A stretch of 64,000 bases of DNA from Pseudomonas sp. PH1b. Lineage in GTDB: Bacteria; Pseudomonadota; Gammaproteobacteria; Pseudomonadales; Pseudomonadaceae. Below the pieces are notes generated by a model. The model was not told the origin of the DNA. It worked only from the letters and a program-made list of their open reading frames with translations, and did not search any database. Within the stretch, counting starts at the first letter, position 1. Every line of letters starts with the position of its first letter. The position numbers and the translations under genes were made by a program. The stretch is taken from assembly GCF_000633395.1 (NCBI RefSeq), contig NZ_AYMU01000006.1, positions 124,001 to 188,000 on the forward strand, in the 5' to 3' direction. Shown one piece after another: positions 45,131 to 53,044 of this stretch.

Positions 45131-45177
45131 ATTATTGAAAATAAATTATTGTAATTCGATAATTTTTTATCAATAAT
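45131..45177 (+). promoter_or_regulatory. Promoter with repeated ATTATTG heptamers
   Basis: ATTATTG occurs at 45131-45137 and 45145-45151, and its complement CAATAAT at 45171-45177, in a strongly AT-rich run just upstream of the DUF2975 gene. This could be the operator bound by the HTH protein encoded as the second gene of the pair. Confidence 0.5.
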
Positions 45178-45210
45178 TCGCCACCCCCACAGTTTTGCAA
45201 GGAATAACGC

Positions 45211-45789
45211 ATGAACTCCCAAATCAACGGCTCGGCCCAGTACCGCTTACGACGGGTCGGCCTGCTGGCCGCGATCCTGGCCTGGGTCATGGGCGTGGTG
45301 GAGCTGGGCGGCAATGCCGGGCTCTGGATCTACAGCAAGGACCAGGTTCTGGGCGCCCTGCTCAGCGTATTCGCCGAACACTCGCCGCGCCTGCTGGAAG
45401 CCGACTTCAAGCTCTCGTCGCTGAGCTTCACCCTGCTGGTGATCCTCGACTTCCTGCCCCTGCTGCTGACCAGCTTCGCCCTGTACCTGACCGGGGTGTT
45501 CTTCCTGCGACTGTCCCGCGGTGAAACCTGGAGCGATCGCAACATCAGCATCCTCTGGCGCGTCGGCATGCTGTGGATCGTCGCCCCAGCGACCTTCCCC
45601 ATGGTGGAAACCCTGCAAGGCCTGGCACTGTCCTTCGACCTGCCGGCGGGCCAGCGCATCCTGCAGATTTCCGCGGGCTTCTCGTCCTACGCGGCCTACG
45701 AGGTGGTCAAAGGAATCTTGCTGTGCTCGTTTTCCATTATCATGCGCGACGCCAAAGTCCTCAGTGATGAGCACAGTCACTACATATAG
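45211..45789 (+). CDS. DUF2975-family membrane protein
   Basis: A 192-residue inner-membrane protein with four predicted membrane segments (about residues 18-42, 70-95, 112-130 and 155-175). The combination with a small YozG-type HTH protein directly downstream is the standard arrangement for DUF2975. The function of the pair is not established; the membrane protein may sense a signal and hold or release the regulator. The gap to the HTH gene is only nine bases. Confidence 0.8.
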   Translation: MNSQINGSAQYRLRRVGLLAAILAWVMGVVELGGNAGLWIYSKDQVLGALLSVFAEHSPRLLEADFKLSSLSFTLLVILDFLPLLLTSFALYLTGVFFLRLSRGETWSDRNISILWRVGMLWIVAPATFPMVETLQGLALSFDLPAGQRILQISAGFSSYAAYEVVKGILLCSFSIIMRDAKVLSDEHSHYI

Positions 45790-45798
45790 AACAATGAG

Positions 45799-46014
45799 AT
45801 GACCATTATCGTTCGGCTTGACGTTGTCATGGCTAAAAACAAGATTCGCTCGAAAGAACTGGCTGCCATCCTGGGCATTACCGAAGCCAATCTGTCGTTG
45901 CTGAAAAATGGCAAGGTCAAGGGGATGAAAATCGAGACCCTGGACAAACTCTGCGCCGCACTCGACTGCCAGCCCGGCGACCTGCTGGAATACCAGGCCA
46001 CCGAGCCCGCGTGA
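45799..46014 (+). CDS. Small HTH regulator, YozG/XRE type
   Basis: A 71-residue DNA-binding protein consisting of one Cro/CI-type helix-turn-helix (MAKNKIRSKELAAILGITEANLSLLKNGK) with the short tail LDKLCAALDCQPGDLLEY. It is the partner of the DUF2975 membrane protein and probably regulates its own operon through the ATTATTG repeats upstream. Confidence 0.85.
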   Translation: MTIIVRLDVVMAKNKIRSKELAAILGITEANLSLLKNGKVKGMKIETLDKLCAALDCQPGDLLEYQATEPA

Positions 46015-46090
46015 CACCCCCGCGTTTGTTTGATCCGAGTCCCGTTCGTTAAAGCCTTATCCACTCCTCACGTTGCACATTGGCTTATTC

Positions 46091-46756
46091 ATGACTCGCT
46101 ATCTGCTCTGCCCGCTGCTTTTGCTCGCCTGTCTTTTGACCGGCTGCGCCAACAAACTTGAAGTGGCCATCGACGCCACTCCGGCCCAAGACTACTACTT
46201 CGACCCAAAGGCTCCGGTGCTGGTGACCGTCAACAGCACCAAGGAGGCCCAGGGCCTCAAGGCCAGCTACTACCTGCGCGACATGGTCGCTGCCCTTCAC
46301 GGCATGGGATTTACACAGGTGTATACCGAATCGTCGCTGCCGAAAAACCATCCGCCTTTTCGCATGAACATTGCCCTTGATGTGGGCAGTAAAAAGACCA
46401 GCTATCGCTACACCGCCACCGACTACGGCCCGGTGCCCAGCAGCACCAAAACCACGTGCATGCCCGGCAAGCACCAGCAGACCGTGTGCACCAGTACCCC
46501 AACGATGTCCTACCGCGCCATCGGCTCCTCGGAACGCACCGGCTACACCACCCTTTCGACCTTCAACATCCTGGCCAAGGACGAGCAGAGCCGGCGCACG
46601 GTATTCCTGCTGCGGGCCTCGTCCTATAACGAGGACTGCCAGGACGCCAAGGTCGAGGATTTCCTGGTGCAGGAGAGCCTGGACAACCTGGACTTGCGCA
46701 ACCGGGTGCAGCGCAAGTACAGCGTCACCCTGCCAGAGGGCCAAAGCTGCAACTAG
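46091..46756 (+). CDS. Lipoprotein of unknown function, DUF4136-like
   Basis: A 221-residue protein with lipobox LLTGCAN (cysteine near residue 19), so it is anchored to the envelope. The mature part has a region with two cysteines close together (TTCMPGKHQQTVCTST) and a beta-rich core (YFDPKAPVLVTVNSTKEAQG). The general pattern resembles DUF4136-type lipoproteins, but the match is weak. It ends at a strong hairpin (46801-46829) and is not coupled to its neighbours. Confidence 0.7.
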   Translation: MTRYLLCPLLLLACLLTGCANKLEVAIDATPAQDYYFDPKAPVLVTVNSTKEAQGLKASYYLRDMVAALHGMGFTQVYTESSLPKNHPPFRMNIALDVGSKKTSYRYTATDYGPVPSSTKTTCMPGKHQQTVCTSTPTMSYRAIGSSERTGYTTLSTFNILAKDEQSRRTVFLLRASSYNEDCQDAKVEDFLVQESLDNLDLRNRVQRKYSVTLPEGQSCN

Positions 46757-46800
46757 CGCCTACCACGCACCGGACGACACGCCTACAATCGCCCCTCCAC

Positions 46801-46838
46801 GCCCGCCCGATCCCCCATCGGGCGGGCGCAGTCTTTCA
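46801..46838 (+). terminator. Terminator after the lipoprotein gene
   Basis: CGCCCGCCCGAT and its exact complement (46801-46812 and 46818-46829) with a 5-base loop form a 12-bp GC-rich stem, followed by CAGTCTTTC. Confidence 0.75.
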
Positions 46839-46859
46839 ACGACAAGGCACGTGTCGAGC

Positions 46860-47288
46860 ATGACCCTGGATTGGAATACCTGGGAAATAGAACCCGGATC
46901 GGCGGTGGATGAACCACTGATCGCCGAGGTGCAGCAACGCCTCGGGGTCGAGTTCCCACCGCTGTACCTGGAGCTGGTGCAGTACGCCGACGCCGCCACG
47001 CCGGGGCTCGGCAGCTTCGCCTACGACGGCGGCTACACCTGCATCAGCGAGTTCTTCGAATTCGGCCTCGGCACCCAGCCCTGGACCCTGCTCTGGTACG
47101 CCAGCCCAGGCCGCGTGCCAGGGCTGGCCCCTGGCTGCCTGCCGATTGCCCGGGATGCCGGTGGCCTGCTGATCTGCCTGGACTTCAACAGCCTGGGCGT
47201 GGCGGTGGAAATCTTCGATCCCGAGAGCGCCAGCCGCCACCCGGTGGCCGCCGACTTCAAGGCTTTTGTCGAGCTGTGGCAGCCATGA
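46860..47288 (+). CDS. SMI1/KNR4 (SUKH) family protein
   Basis: A 142-residue cytoplasmic protein starting MTLDWNTWEIEPGS. The first half has the SUKH pattern (IAEVQQRLGVEFPPLYLELV ... GGYTCISEF), and ARDAGGLLICLDF is the usual core strand. SUKH proteins commonly act as immunity proteins against nuclease or deaminase toxins of polymorphic or contact-dependent systems. No toxin is encoded here. It is coupled by overlapping stop and start codons to the small gene that follows. Confidence 0.75.
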   Translation: MTLDWNTWEIEPGSAVDEPLIAEVQQRLGVEFPPLYLELVQYADAATPGLGSFAYDGGYTCISEFFEFGLGTQPWTLLWYASPGRVPGLAPGCLPIARDAGGLLICLDFNSLGVAVEIFDPESASRHPVAADFKAFVELWQP

Positions 47289-47614
47289 AGTGGATAGTCG
47301 TGCCCACCAGCAAAGAGGCCATGCAACGCCTGGATCTGGACCAGTGCCGGCCGGGCGACCTGGAACAACTGATCCTGTCCCCAGAGCAGTGGGCCGCCCT
47401 GTCCGGCAGCGACCTGCTGCCCAGTTTGAACCGCGCCCTGGGCACCCTGATCGACGACTACGAAGACGCCTCGATCCAGGGCCAGGCTGCCCTGGTCACG
47501 GCCCTGTCGATCCTTACCCGGGCCGCAACGGCGCAAGACCCACTTATCCACAGGCTGATCGCCCTGAACCGACTGGCCCAGGAACGGGACACCGGTCTGT
47601 TCTTCTACTTCTGA
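47285..47614 (+). CDS. Small protein of unknown function, coupled to the SUKH gene
   Basis: A 109-residue, mostly helical cytoplasmic protein (MKWIVVPTSKEAMQRLDLDQ ... ERDTGLFFYF). Its ATG overlaps the SUKH stop as ATGA. I recognise no family; contact or immunity functions are suggested only by the neighbour. Composition is like the surrounding genes. Confidence 0.65.
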   Translation: MKWIVVPTSKEAMQRLDLDQCRPGDLEQLILSPEQWAALSGSDLLPSLNRALGTLIDDYEDASIQGQAALVTALSILTRAATAQDPLIHRLIALNRLAQERDTGLFFYF

Positions 47615-47648
47615 GGCCCTGCCCAGGGCTGCTCCCGCACCTCATGTG

Positions 47649-47676
47649 TGGCGAGGGAGCTTGCTCCCGCTTCGGC
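47649..47676. repeat. REP-like element GGGAGCTTGCTCCC
   Basis: GGGAGC-TT-GCTCCC (47655-47668) preceded by GTGGCGA. It is the reverse-oriented relative of the element at 45077-45101. Confidence 0.65.
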
Positions 47677-47716
47677 GCCAGCCCGACCTGACCGGAGCCG
47701 CAGCACGGCCTCAAGC

Positions 47717-49066
47717 TCAGATCCCCGAGCTGGCACTGGCCTGCTTCAACCCCGACTCCGGCACGCTCACCGCGGTTTCCGAACGCGGTGTGCCCTGGGG
47801 CACCCAGTCGTAGCTCACCGGCAAGGCGCGGTACACCCAGTTGCTGATGGCCTCGCTGCCCGGGGCCTTGCCCAGGTAGGGGCTGACGTATTCCCAGACG
47901 ATCTCGCCGCCAGCCGTGACCTGGAAGAAGCGCCCGTTCATGCCCTCGTCGATCAAGGTGTTGCCGTTGGGCAGGCGCCGCGCACTGCTGATGAACGAGC
48001 TGTAGAAAGCCCAGCCCGGCTGCCGGGAACTGGCGGCGCTGTACTGCCAGACGATTTCATTCTTGATCGGGTCGATCTCCAGCACCCGGGAGCCGGCAAT
48101 CAGCCCCAAAGGCACCGAGGGGTAACCGGCCGTGCCCTGGTTGTCGAACACCAGCAGATGCCCGGCCCCCGGCAAGCCGGCGGGAATGATGTGGGCGTCG
48201 TGCTGGCCGACGAACTGGTCCACCGGACGTGGCACCTTGGCCGCGGTCTTGGGGTTGATCGGCAACAGGTTCGGCCCCAGGCGCCAGACCACCTTGCCGC
48301 TGTGCTTGTCGAGGATGGCGATGAAGTTGGCGTTGCGTGAATCGATCAGCAGGTTGTCCGGGGCGAAGCGTTTATCGCCGCCGTCGAACCACTGGTTGGG
48401 GCCTACCACGCTGAGGTTGTTGATGTGCAGGTAGTCCGGGTTGTCGGTGCCGTACACCAGCTTCAGTTGCGCTGGGGTAAAGCCGAATTCCTTGAGGTGC
48501 TCGGAGGCCAGCCACTGCCATTTGACCTGGCCCTCGGGGCTGACTTCATAGATCGCGTCGTCGATCACCTGGGGCACCTTGAACCCCGCCACCTTGTGCA
48601 CCTTGTTGGCCAGGACCAGGGTGTTGCCATTGCTCAGGCGGCGCTGATCGTGGTGCTGCTGGGCGGCGCCACCCGGGGCTTGGTCGCCCCATTGCCAGAC
48701 CAGTTTGCCGTTCCAGTCCAGCTCGCCGACGCTCTGGTTGCCCAGGCCGTTGCCGGCCGAACCCAGGGGCCCGGGTTCCTTGTCCTTGAGCTGCAACAGC
48801 ACCCGGCCGCGCTCGCCGCCCACCAGTTGCGGGTCGATGATCGCCGAGGGGAAACCGGCCTGTGGCCAGTTCTTCACCTCGTTGCCGTTCATGTCGATCA
48901 GGTGGGTCTGTTTATCGGCGCCGCTGAAAATAACGTACTGGTTATAGGCCTTGGCCGGGTCGTAGCGGGTCACTCCGGTGGGGTAGACGCTGGGCGCGGC
49001 CTGCACCGCCGTAGCCAGCAGGGCGGTGGACAGCAGCAGGGGCAACGCGGTGTCGAGGCGCAACAT
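47717..49066 (-). CDS. Exported arylsulfotransferase-like propeller protein
   Basis: A 449-residue protein with a signal peptide (LPLLLSTALLATAVQA). The mature part has repeated strands such as NGKLVWQWGD, GQVKWQWLAS, GKVVWRLGP, NEIVWQYS and GEIVWEYVS with RLSNGNTLVLAN-type turns, the pattern of a beta-propeller of the arylsulfotransferase (ASST) group. Histidines in HHDQRRLSNG, YLHINNLS and QHDAHIIPAG are candidate active-site residues. The start at 49066 has AGGAG upstream. It lies directly downstream of the TonB receptor for likely sulfate esters, so it may transfer or bind sulfate groups in the periplasm; this is inference. Confidence 0.75.
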   Translation of the reverse strand: MLRLDTALPLLLSTALLATAVQAAPSVYPTGVTRYDPAKAYNQYVIFSGADKQTHLIDMNGNEVKNWPQAGFPSAIIDPQLVGGERGRVLLQLKDKEPGPLGSAGNGLGNQSVGELDWNGKLVWQWGDQAPGGAAQQHHDQRRLSNGNTLVLANKVHKVAGFKVPQVIDDAIYEVSPEGQVKWQWLASEHLKEFGFTPAQLKLVYGTDNPDYLHINNLSVVGPNQWFDGGDKRFAPDNLLIDSRNANFIAILDKHSGKVVWRLGPNLLPINPKTAAKVPRPVDQFVGQHDAHIIPAGLPGAGHLLVFDNQGTAGYPSVPLGLIAGSRVLEIDPIKNEIVWQYSAASSRQPGWAFYSSFISSARRLPNGNTLIDEGMNGRFFQVTAGGEIVWEYVSPYLGKAPGSEAISNWVYRALPVSYDWVPQGTPRSETAVSVPESGLKQASASSGI

Positions 49067-49132
49067 GACAAGCACTCCTGTTCAAGTCGAAAGGCGCCGG
49101 AAAACCCGGCGCAAGGTGCGAAAAGCCGGGTA

Positions 49133-51505
49133 TCAGAAGTCGTAGCGACCGGTCACGCCCAAGGTCCGCGGGGTGCCCAGCAGGCCTTCGTAACCGCCGT
49201 TGCCGCCGGTCCAGAGGGTGGTGTAGTAGGTCTTGTCGAAGGCGTTCTTCAGCCACAGCGAAACGTCCCACTGGCCCTGCTCGTAGTTGCCGCGCAGGCC
49301 GGTGGACAGGTTGACCACGGCGTAGCTGGGGATCTGCCCGTACTCGGAATCTTCCACGGTGCCCACCGCCTTGGAGCGGAACGCATAGCTGGCGGTGACG
49401 TACTCCTCCAGGCCGTTATCCAGGTTCCACTTGTATTCGCCGTTGGCGTTGCCGATCCATTTCGAAGCGCCCACCACCTGGTGGCCGCTGAGGTCGCACG
49501 AAGCCGGGGCACCGGGGCGCAGGCTGACTTCCGGCGGGCACGGCGCATCCTTGTAGGAGAGGTAGCGCACATCGTTGTAGGAACCGTTGAGGTTGAGGGT
49601 CAGGCCACGGATCGGCACCAGGGTGCTTTCCACTTCCACCCCGCGCGAGCGCACCGAGCCGGCGTTGGTCAGGTACTGCACGCGGTTGCCGTAGTCGTAG
49701 GCGTTGGTCTGGTAGCCGTTGACCTGGGTCCAGAACAGGTTGGCGTTGAGTTGCAGGCGGCGGTCCCACAGGGTGCTCTTGAAACCCAGCTCGGCGTTGT
49801 TGGCGCGCTCGGTGCCGATCAGCAGCGAATCGGCCCCGGCGGTAGGCGCCGAACCCACCGTGAGGTTGACCCCGCCGGACTTCTCGCCGTGGGACAGGGT
49901 GGCGTAGCCCAGCAAGTCATCGCTGAAGCGGTAGCTGAGGTTGAGCAGGCCCGAGGGGCTGGTGCTGTACTGGTTGAGGTCGCCGGAATCATAGGCCCCG
50001 GTACGCCCACGCCGGGCAGTGGCGGCAACCCCGGCCACCGTCGCGCCACCCAGCGGAGCGTTGCGGGTCACCCAGGCGCTTTTCTCCTCGTAGGTGCCGC
50101 GCAGGCCGGCGGTGAAATCCAGGCGCTCGGTGAGGTGCCAGGTGCCCTGGGCGAACAGGGCGAAGCTGTTGGTCTGGATATGCCCGTTGCCGATGCTGGT
50201 GACGTTGTTCAGGGCGCCGGCCGGGGTGCCGTTCCAGATGTCCGCCTTGGGCCCGTAATAGGCGAAGGACTTGTTGTTCAGGTCGGAGCCGAAGTAGTAG
50301 GCCCCCAGCACGTAGTCGAAGAAGCCGCCGGTGGGCGAGGCCAGGCGAAATTCCTGGGACCACTGCTTGTCTTCCACCGAGACCCCGGCGTTGTAGCTGG
50401 CCGGCACGTTGAGGCCATCGTCGTTGCGCGGGGTGAAGTTCCACCAGCGGTAGGAGCTGACCGAGGTCAGGGTGAAGTCGCTGGGCAGGGTCCAGTTGGC
50501 CTCCAGGGAGGTGCCGCCCTGGAACACCGTGACGTGCTGGTCGTTGTCCAGGTTGACCTTGCGGTGCGAACCGTTGACCAGGGTCGCGCCGGCCGCCGCC
50601 GCGCGCGACTCGTAGACATTGGTGCCGTTGATGGTCGGCCCGGTGCTGTACAGCACCCGGGTGCCGGCGCTGGAATCCTCTTCGTTGTAGTCGCCGATCC
50701 AGCGCAGGTTGAAGTTCTCATTGGGCTTGTAGAGCAACTGGCCGCGAAAGCCCTGGCGCGATCCGCCGTTGAGGTCGTGGCCGTCGAATTCGTTCTTGAT
50801 GTCGCCGTCGCTGCGGGTGCGGTAGGCCGAGAAACGCCCGGCCAGTTCATCGGTCAGCGGCCCGGAAATGGTGCCCTTGGTCTGGAAGTAGCCATCCTCG
50901 CCCAGGGAGGTCTCGATGCTGCGCTCCGGGGTGAAGCTCGGCGCCCGGGTGCTGATGTTGATCACCCCGGCGGTGGTGTTCTTGCCGAACAGGGTGCCCT
51001 GGGGCCCGCGCAGCACTTCCAGTTGCTCGATGTCCATCAGGTCGAACACCGCCATCCCCGGCCGCCCCAGGTAGACGTTGTCGATGTACAGCCCGACGCT
51101 GCCTTCCAGGCCGTCGCTGGCCGGGTTGTTGCCCAGGCCACGGATCGACACGCTGGACTGGCGCGCATGCATGTAGGCGACGTTGACGCTGGGCACCAGC
51201 TGTTGCAGGTCCTGGATGCGATAGACCCGCTGGCTCTCCAGGGCCTGGCCGCCGATCACGCTCATGGGCGTGGGCACGCTCTGGGAGCTTTCCTCGCGCC
51301 GACGCGCGGTGACGGTGACCGTCTGTAACTGGCCGTCATCGGCCTTGGCCTTGTTGGCGCTGCTGTTGGCGGCCGGGGTTGGCGACGCGGGAATATCTTC
51401 GGCCCAGCTCGGGGTCCAGCTGGCACTGCCGGCCAGCAGCAAGGCCAACGGCAGGCGCTTGAGCCGCCGGGGCGAGGGAGGTGAGACGAGGGACAACGGG
51501 CTCAT
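49133..51505 (-). CDS. TonB-dependent outer-membrane receptor, candidate sulfate-ester receptor
   Basis: A 790-residue outer-membrane receptor with a signal peptide ending WAE, a TonB box region (LQTVTVTARRREE), a plug domain (ESQRVYRIQDLQQLVPSV ... GLYIDNVYLGRPG ... LEVLRGPQGTLFGKNTTAGV) and a 22-strand barrel ending LGTPRTLGVTGRYDF with the aromatic last residue. It lies between the propeller protein and a divergent LysR regulator in a cluster of sulfatase genes. Together this fits the SftP-type receptor needed for sulfate ester use in P. putida. The ligand is inferred from context. Confidence 0.85.
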   Translation of the reverse strand: MSPLSLVSPPSPRRLKRLPLALLLAGSASWTPSWAEDIPASPTPAANSSANKAKADDGQLQTVTVTARRREESSQSVPTPMSVIGGQALESQRVYRIQDLQQLVPSVNVAYMHARQSSVSIRGLGNNPASDGLEGSVGLYIDNVYLGRPGMAVFDLMDIEQLEVLRGPQGTLFGKNTTAGVINISTRAPSFTPERSIETSLGEDGYFQTKGTISGPLTDELAGRFSAYRTRSDGDIKNEFDGHDLNGGSRQGFRGQLLYKPNENFNLRWIGDYNEEDSSAGTRVLYSTGPTINGTNVYESRAAAAGATLVNGSHRKVNLDNDQHVTVFQGGTSLEANWTLPSDFTLTSVSSYRWWNFTPRNDDGLNVPASYNAGVSVEDKQWSQEFRLASPTGGFFDYVLGAYYFGSDLNNKSFAYYGPKADIWNGTPAGALNNVTSIGNGHIQTNSFALFAQGTWHLTERLDFTAGLRGTYEEKSAWVTRNAPLGGATVAGVAATARRGRTGAYDSGDLNQYSTSPSGLLNLSYRFSDDLLGYATLSHGEKSGGVNLTVGSAPTAGADSLLIGTERANNAELGFKSTLWDRRLQLNANLFWTQVNGYQTNAYDYGNRVQYLTNAGSVRSRGVEVESTLVPIRGLTLNLNGSYNDVRYLSYKDAPCPPEVSLRPGAPASCDLSGHQVVGASKWIGNANGEYKWNLDNGLEEYVTASYAFRSKAVGTVEDSEYGQIPSYAVVNLSTGLRGNYEQGQWDVSLWLKNAFDKTYYTTLWTGGNGGYEGLLGTPRTLGVTGRYDF

Positions 51506-51524
51506 GGGCGGCTCCTGGTCAAAA

Positions 51525-51544
51525 AATATACAGCCTCGTATATT
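51525..51544. promoter_or_regulatory. Dyad in the receptor/LysR divergent promoter
   Basis: AATATAC and GTATATT flank six bases in the AT-rich region just upstream of the receptor gene. This AT-rich dyad has the size of a LysR-type binding site. Confidence 0.45.
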
Positions 51545-51616
51545 CCTTTATGTTATTTATTTATGTTTTTACAAAGATTTACTGCATAAGAGATTGCCTT
51601 TATAAGGAGTCGACCT

Positions 51617-51634
51617 AATGCATAGCCAATGCAT
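51617..51634 (+). promoter_or_regulatory. Direct repeat AATGCAT upstream of the LysR gene
   Basis: AATGCAT at 51617-51623 and again at 51628-51634, with another ATGCAT at the start codon (51660-51665). The same word occurs in the shared boxes at 52951-52984 and 58554-58587, suggesting a common binding protein. Confidence 0.4.
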
Positions 51635-51659
51635 TTCCCCGATATTTTTTATGTGAAAA

Positions 51660-52604
51660 ATGCATATCGACCTGCGCCAGCTCCGCCACTTCATCGCCCT
51701 CGCCGAACAGCGCAGCTTTGTCGCCGCCGCGACCGCGGTGAACCTCTCGCAATCGGCCTTCAGCCGCAGCATCCAGGCCTTGGAACACAGCGTTGGTTGC
51801 CAGTTGGTGGATCGCGGGCGCAAGGACCTGGCGCCGACCAAGCAGGGCCAGTTGCTGCTGGAGCACGCCCGGCGGCTGGTCAGCGGCGCCCAGCAGATGG
51901 CCAACGAGATCAGCCAGTTCAATGGCCTGGAAGCGGGAGAATTGCGCTTCGGTTGCGGCCCGGCGCCGGCCGCGGGGCTGATCCCCCGGGCCATCGGCAG
52001 CTTTATCGGGCGCTACCCCAAGGCCCGGGTGCAGTTCCAGGTGGATGACTGGCAAAGCCTGAACAAGCGCCTGCTCAGCGAAGAGTTCGAATTCTTCGTT
52101 GCCGACACCCGTCACTTCGAGGCCGATCCGGACTACCTGACCCAGCGCCTGCGCCCGCGCAAATGGCATTTCTGCTGCCGCGCCGGGCATCCGTTGGCCC
52201 AGCGCGACAGCGTCAGCGCCGGGGAACTGATGAGCTACCCGCTGGCGGTGACCATCCGCCCGCCGAACCTGCGCAAGGTCATCGTCGACCTGAGCGGCAA
52301 GCCCGACTTCACGCCCAATGTGGAATGCGAAAACAGCTACAGCCTGCTGGGGGTGGTCATGCGCTCGGATGCCATCGGCATCGTCGGTTCCTACAGCGAC
52401 GCCCTGCACAACGCCAAGGGCGAACTGGTGTGCCTGAAGATCGACGGCCTGGCCGACGACCTGGAAGAGCTCTACACCCGCTACGGCATCGTCAGCCGCG
52501 CCGGCTATCGCCTGTCGCCCCTGGCCACGGCGATGATCGCCGAAATCAAGGCCATCGACGAACAGGACGAAGACCTGTGCAACCTGGACAACCTCGCCGT
52601 CTGA
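51660..52604 (+). CDS. LysR-family regulator, SftR-like
   Basis: A 314-residue regulator with the N-terminal winged helix (LRHFIALAEQRSFVAAATAVNLSQSAFSRSIQALE) and an effector domain (LRFGCGPAPAAGLIPRAIGSFI, RHFEADPDYLTQ). It is divergent from the TonB receptor and closely related to the LysR at 56314-57234. In P. putida the LysR-type SftR controls sulfate ester genes. The probable target is the receptor and nearby sulfatase genes. The specific effector is unknown. Confidence 0.85.
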   Translation: MHIDLRQLRHFIALAEQRSFVAAATAVNLSQSAFSRSIQALEHSVGCQLVDRGRKDLAPTKQGQLLLEHARRLVSGAQQMANEISQFNGLEAGELRFGCGPAPAAGLIPRAIGSFIGRYPKARVQFQVDDWQSLNKRLLSEEFEFFVADTRHFEADPDYLTQRLRPRKWHFCCRAGHPLAQRDSVSAGELMSYPLAVTIRPPNLRKVIVDLSGKPDFTPNVECENSYSLLGVVMRSDAIGIVGSYSDALHNAKGELVCLKIDGLADDLEELYTRYGIVSRAGYRLSPLATAMIAEIKAIDEQDEDLCNLDNLAV

Positions 52605-52639
52605 GCCGAGCCTGCCTTGCCCTCACCCCCGCCCCGCCT

Positions 52640-52917
52640 GTAGGAGCCGGCTTGCCGGCGAAGAGGCCCCAAGCCCTGCACCTCCCCCACGACCGCCTCC
52701 CACCGTAGGAGCCGGCTTGCCGGCGAAGAGGCCCTCAAGCCCTGCACCGCCCCCACAACCGCCTCCCACCGTAGGAGCCGGCTTGCCGGCGAAGGGGCCC
52801 CAAGCCCTGCACCACCCCCACGACCGCCTCCCACCGTAGGAGCCGGCTTGCCGGCGAAGGGGCCCTCAAGCCCTGCACCTCCCTCACGGACGCCTTCGCT
52901 GGCAAGCCAGCTCCTAC
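52640..52917. repeat. REP cluster: four head-to-tail REPs ending in a REPIN
   Basis: The arm GTAGGAGCCGGCTTGCCGGC occurs four times in the same orientation, at 52640, 52705, 52771 and 52836 (period 65-66 bp), with similar C-rich spacers. Only the last is paired with an opposite arm ending at 52917. The organisation differs from the usual inverted pairs. The stretch up to 52945 has no gene. Confidence 0.88.
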
Positions 52918-52950
52918 AGGTGCCACAGGACCGCGGGCGCCCCACGCATT

Positions 52951-52984
52951 GCATGAAACGCATCGAAACTATTCGGCAAATGCG
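52951..52984 (+). promoter_or_regulatory. Shared sulfatase box A
   Basis: A 34-bp stretch matching the box at 58554-58587 at 27 of 34 positions; conserved parts are GCAT, AAACGCAT, GAAA, TATTC and AATGC. It ends about 60 bases before the sulfatase start codon. It is probably the promoter or activator site of that gene. Confidence 0.6.
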
Positions 52985-53044
52985 CTTGCCGGAAGCCCCC
53001 GCCGAAGGCGAAAAACCTCGCCTGTCCTGTCTTCGGTGAGCCCC

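Larger units (their letters stand above)
44586..45210. other. Long non-coding region between accessory genes
   Basis: About 620 bases without a credible gene. They contain a GTAGGAGCAGCCGCAG REP-like fragment near 44602, a palindrome-rich dispersed-repeat-like segment (44820-45000), a REP-like GAGCGGGAGCAAGCTCCCTC element (45077-45101), and the AT-rich promoter of the DUF2975 gene at the end. Confidence 0.7.

Noticed and set aside
48425..51328. A 967-codon open frame antisense to the propeller and receptor genes
   Set aside because: It is opposite two clear genes, reads as low-complexity Gly/Val/Ala/Gln, and is a by-product of high GC; no ribosome site or family.
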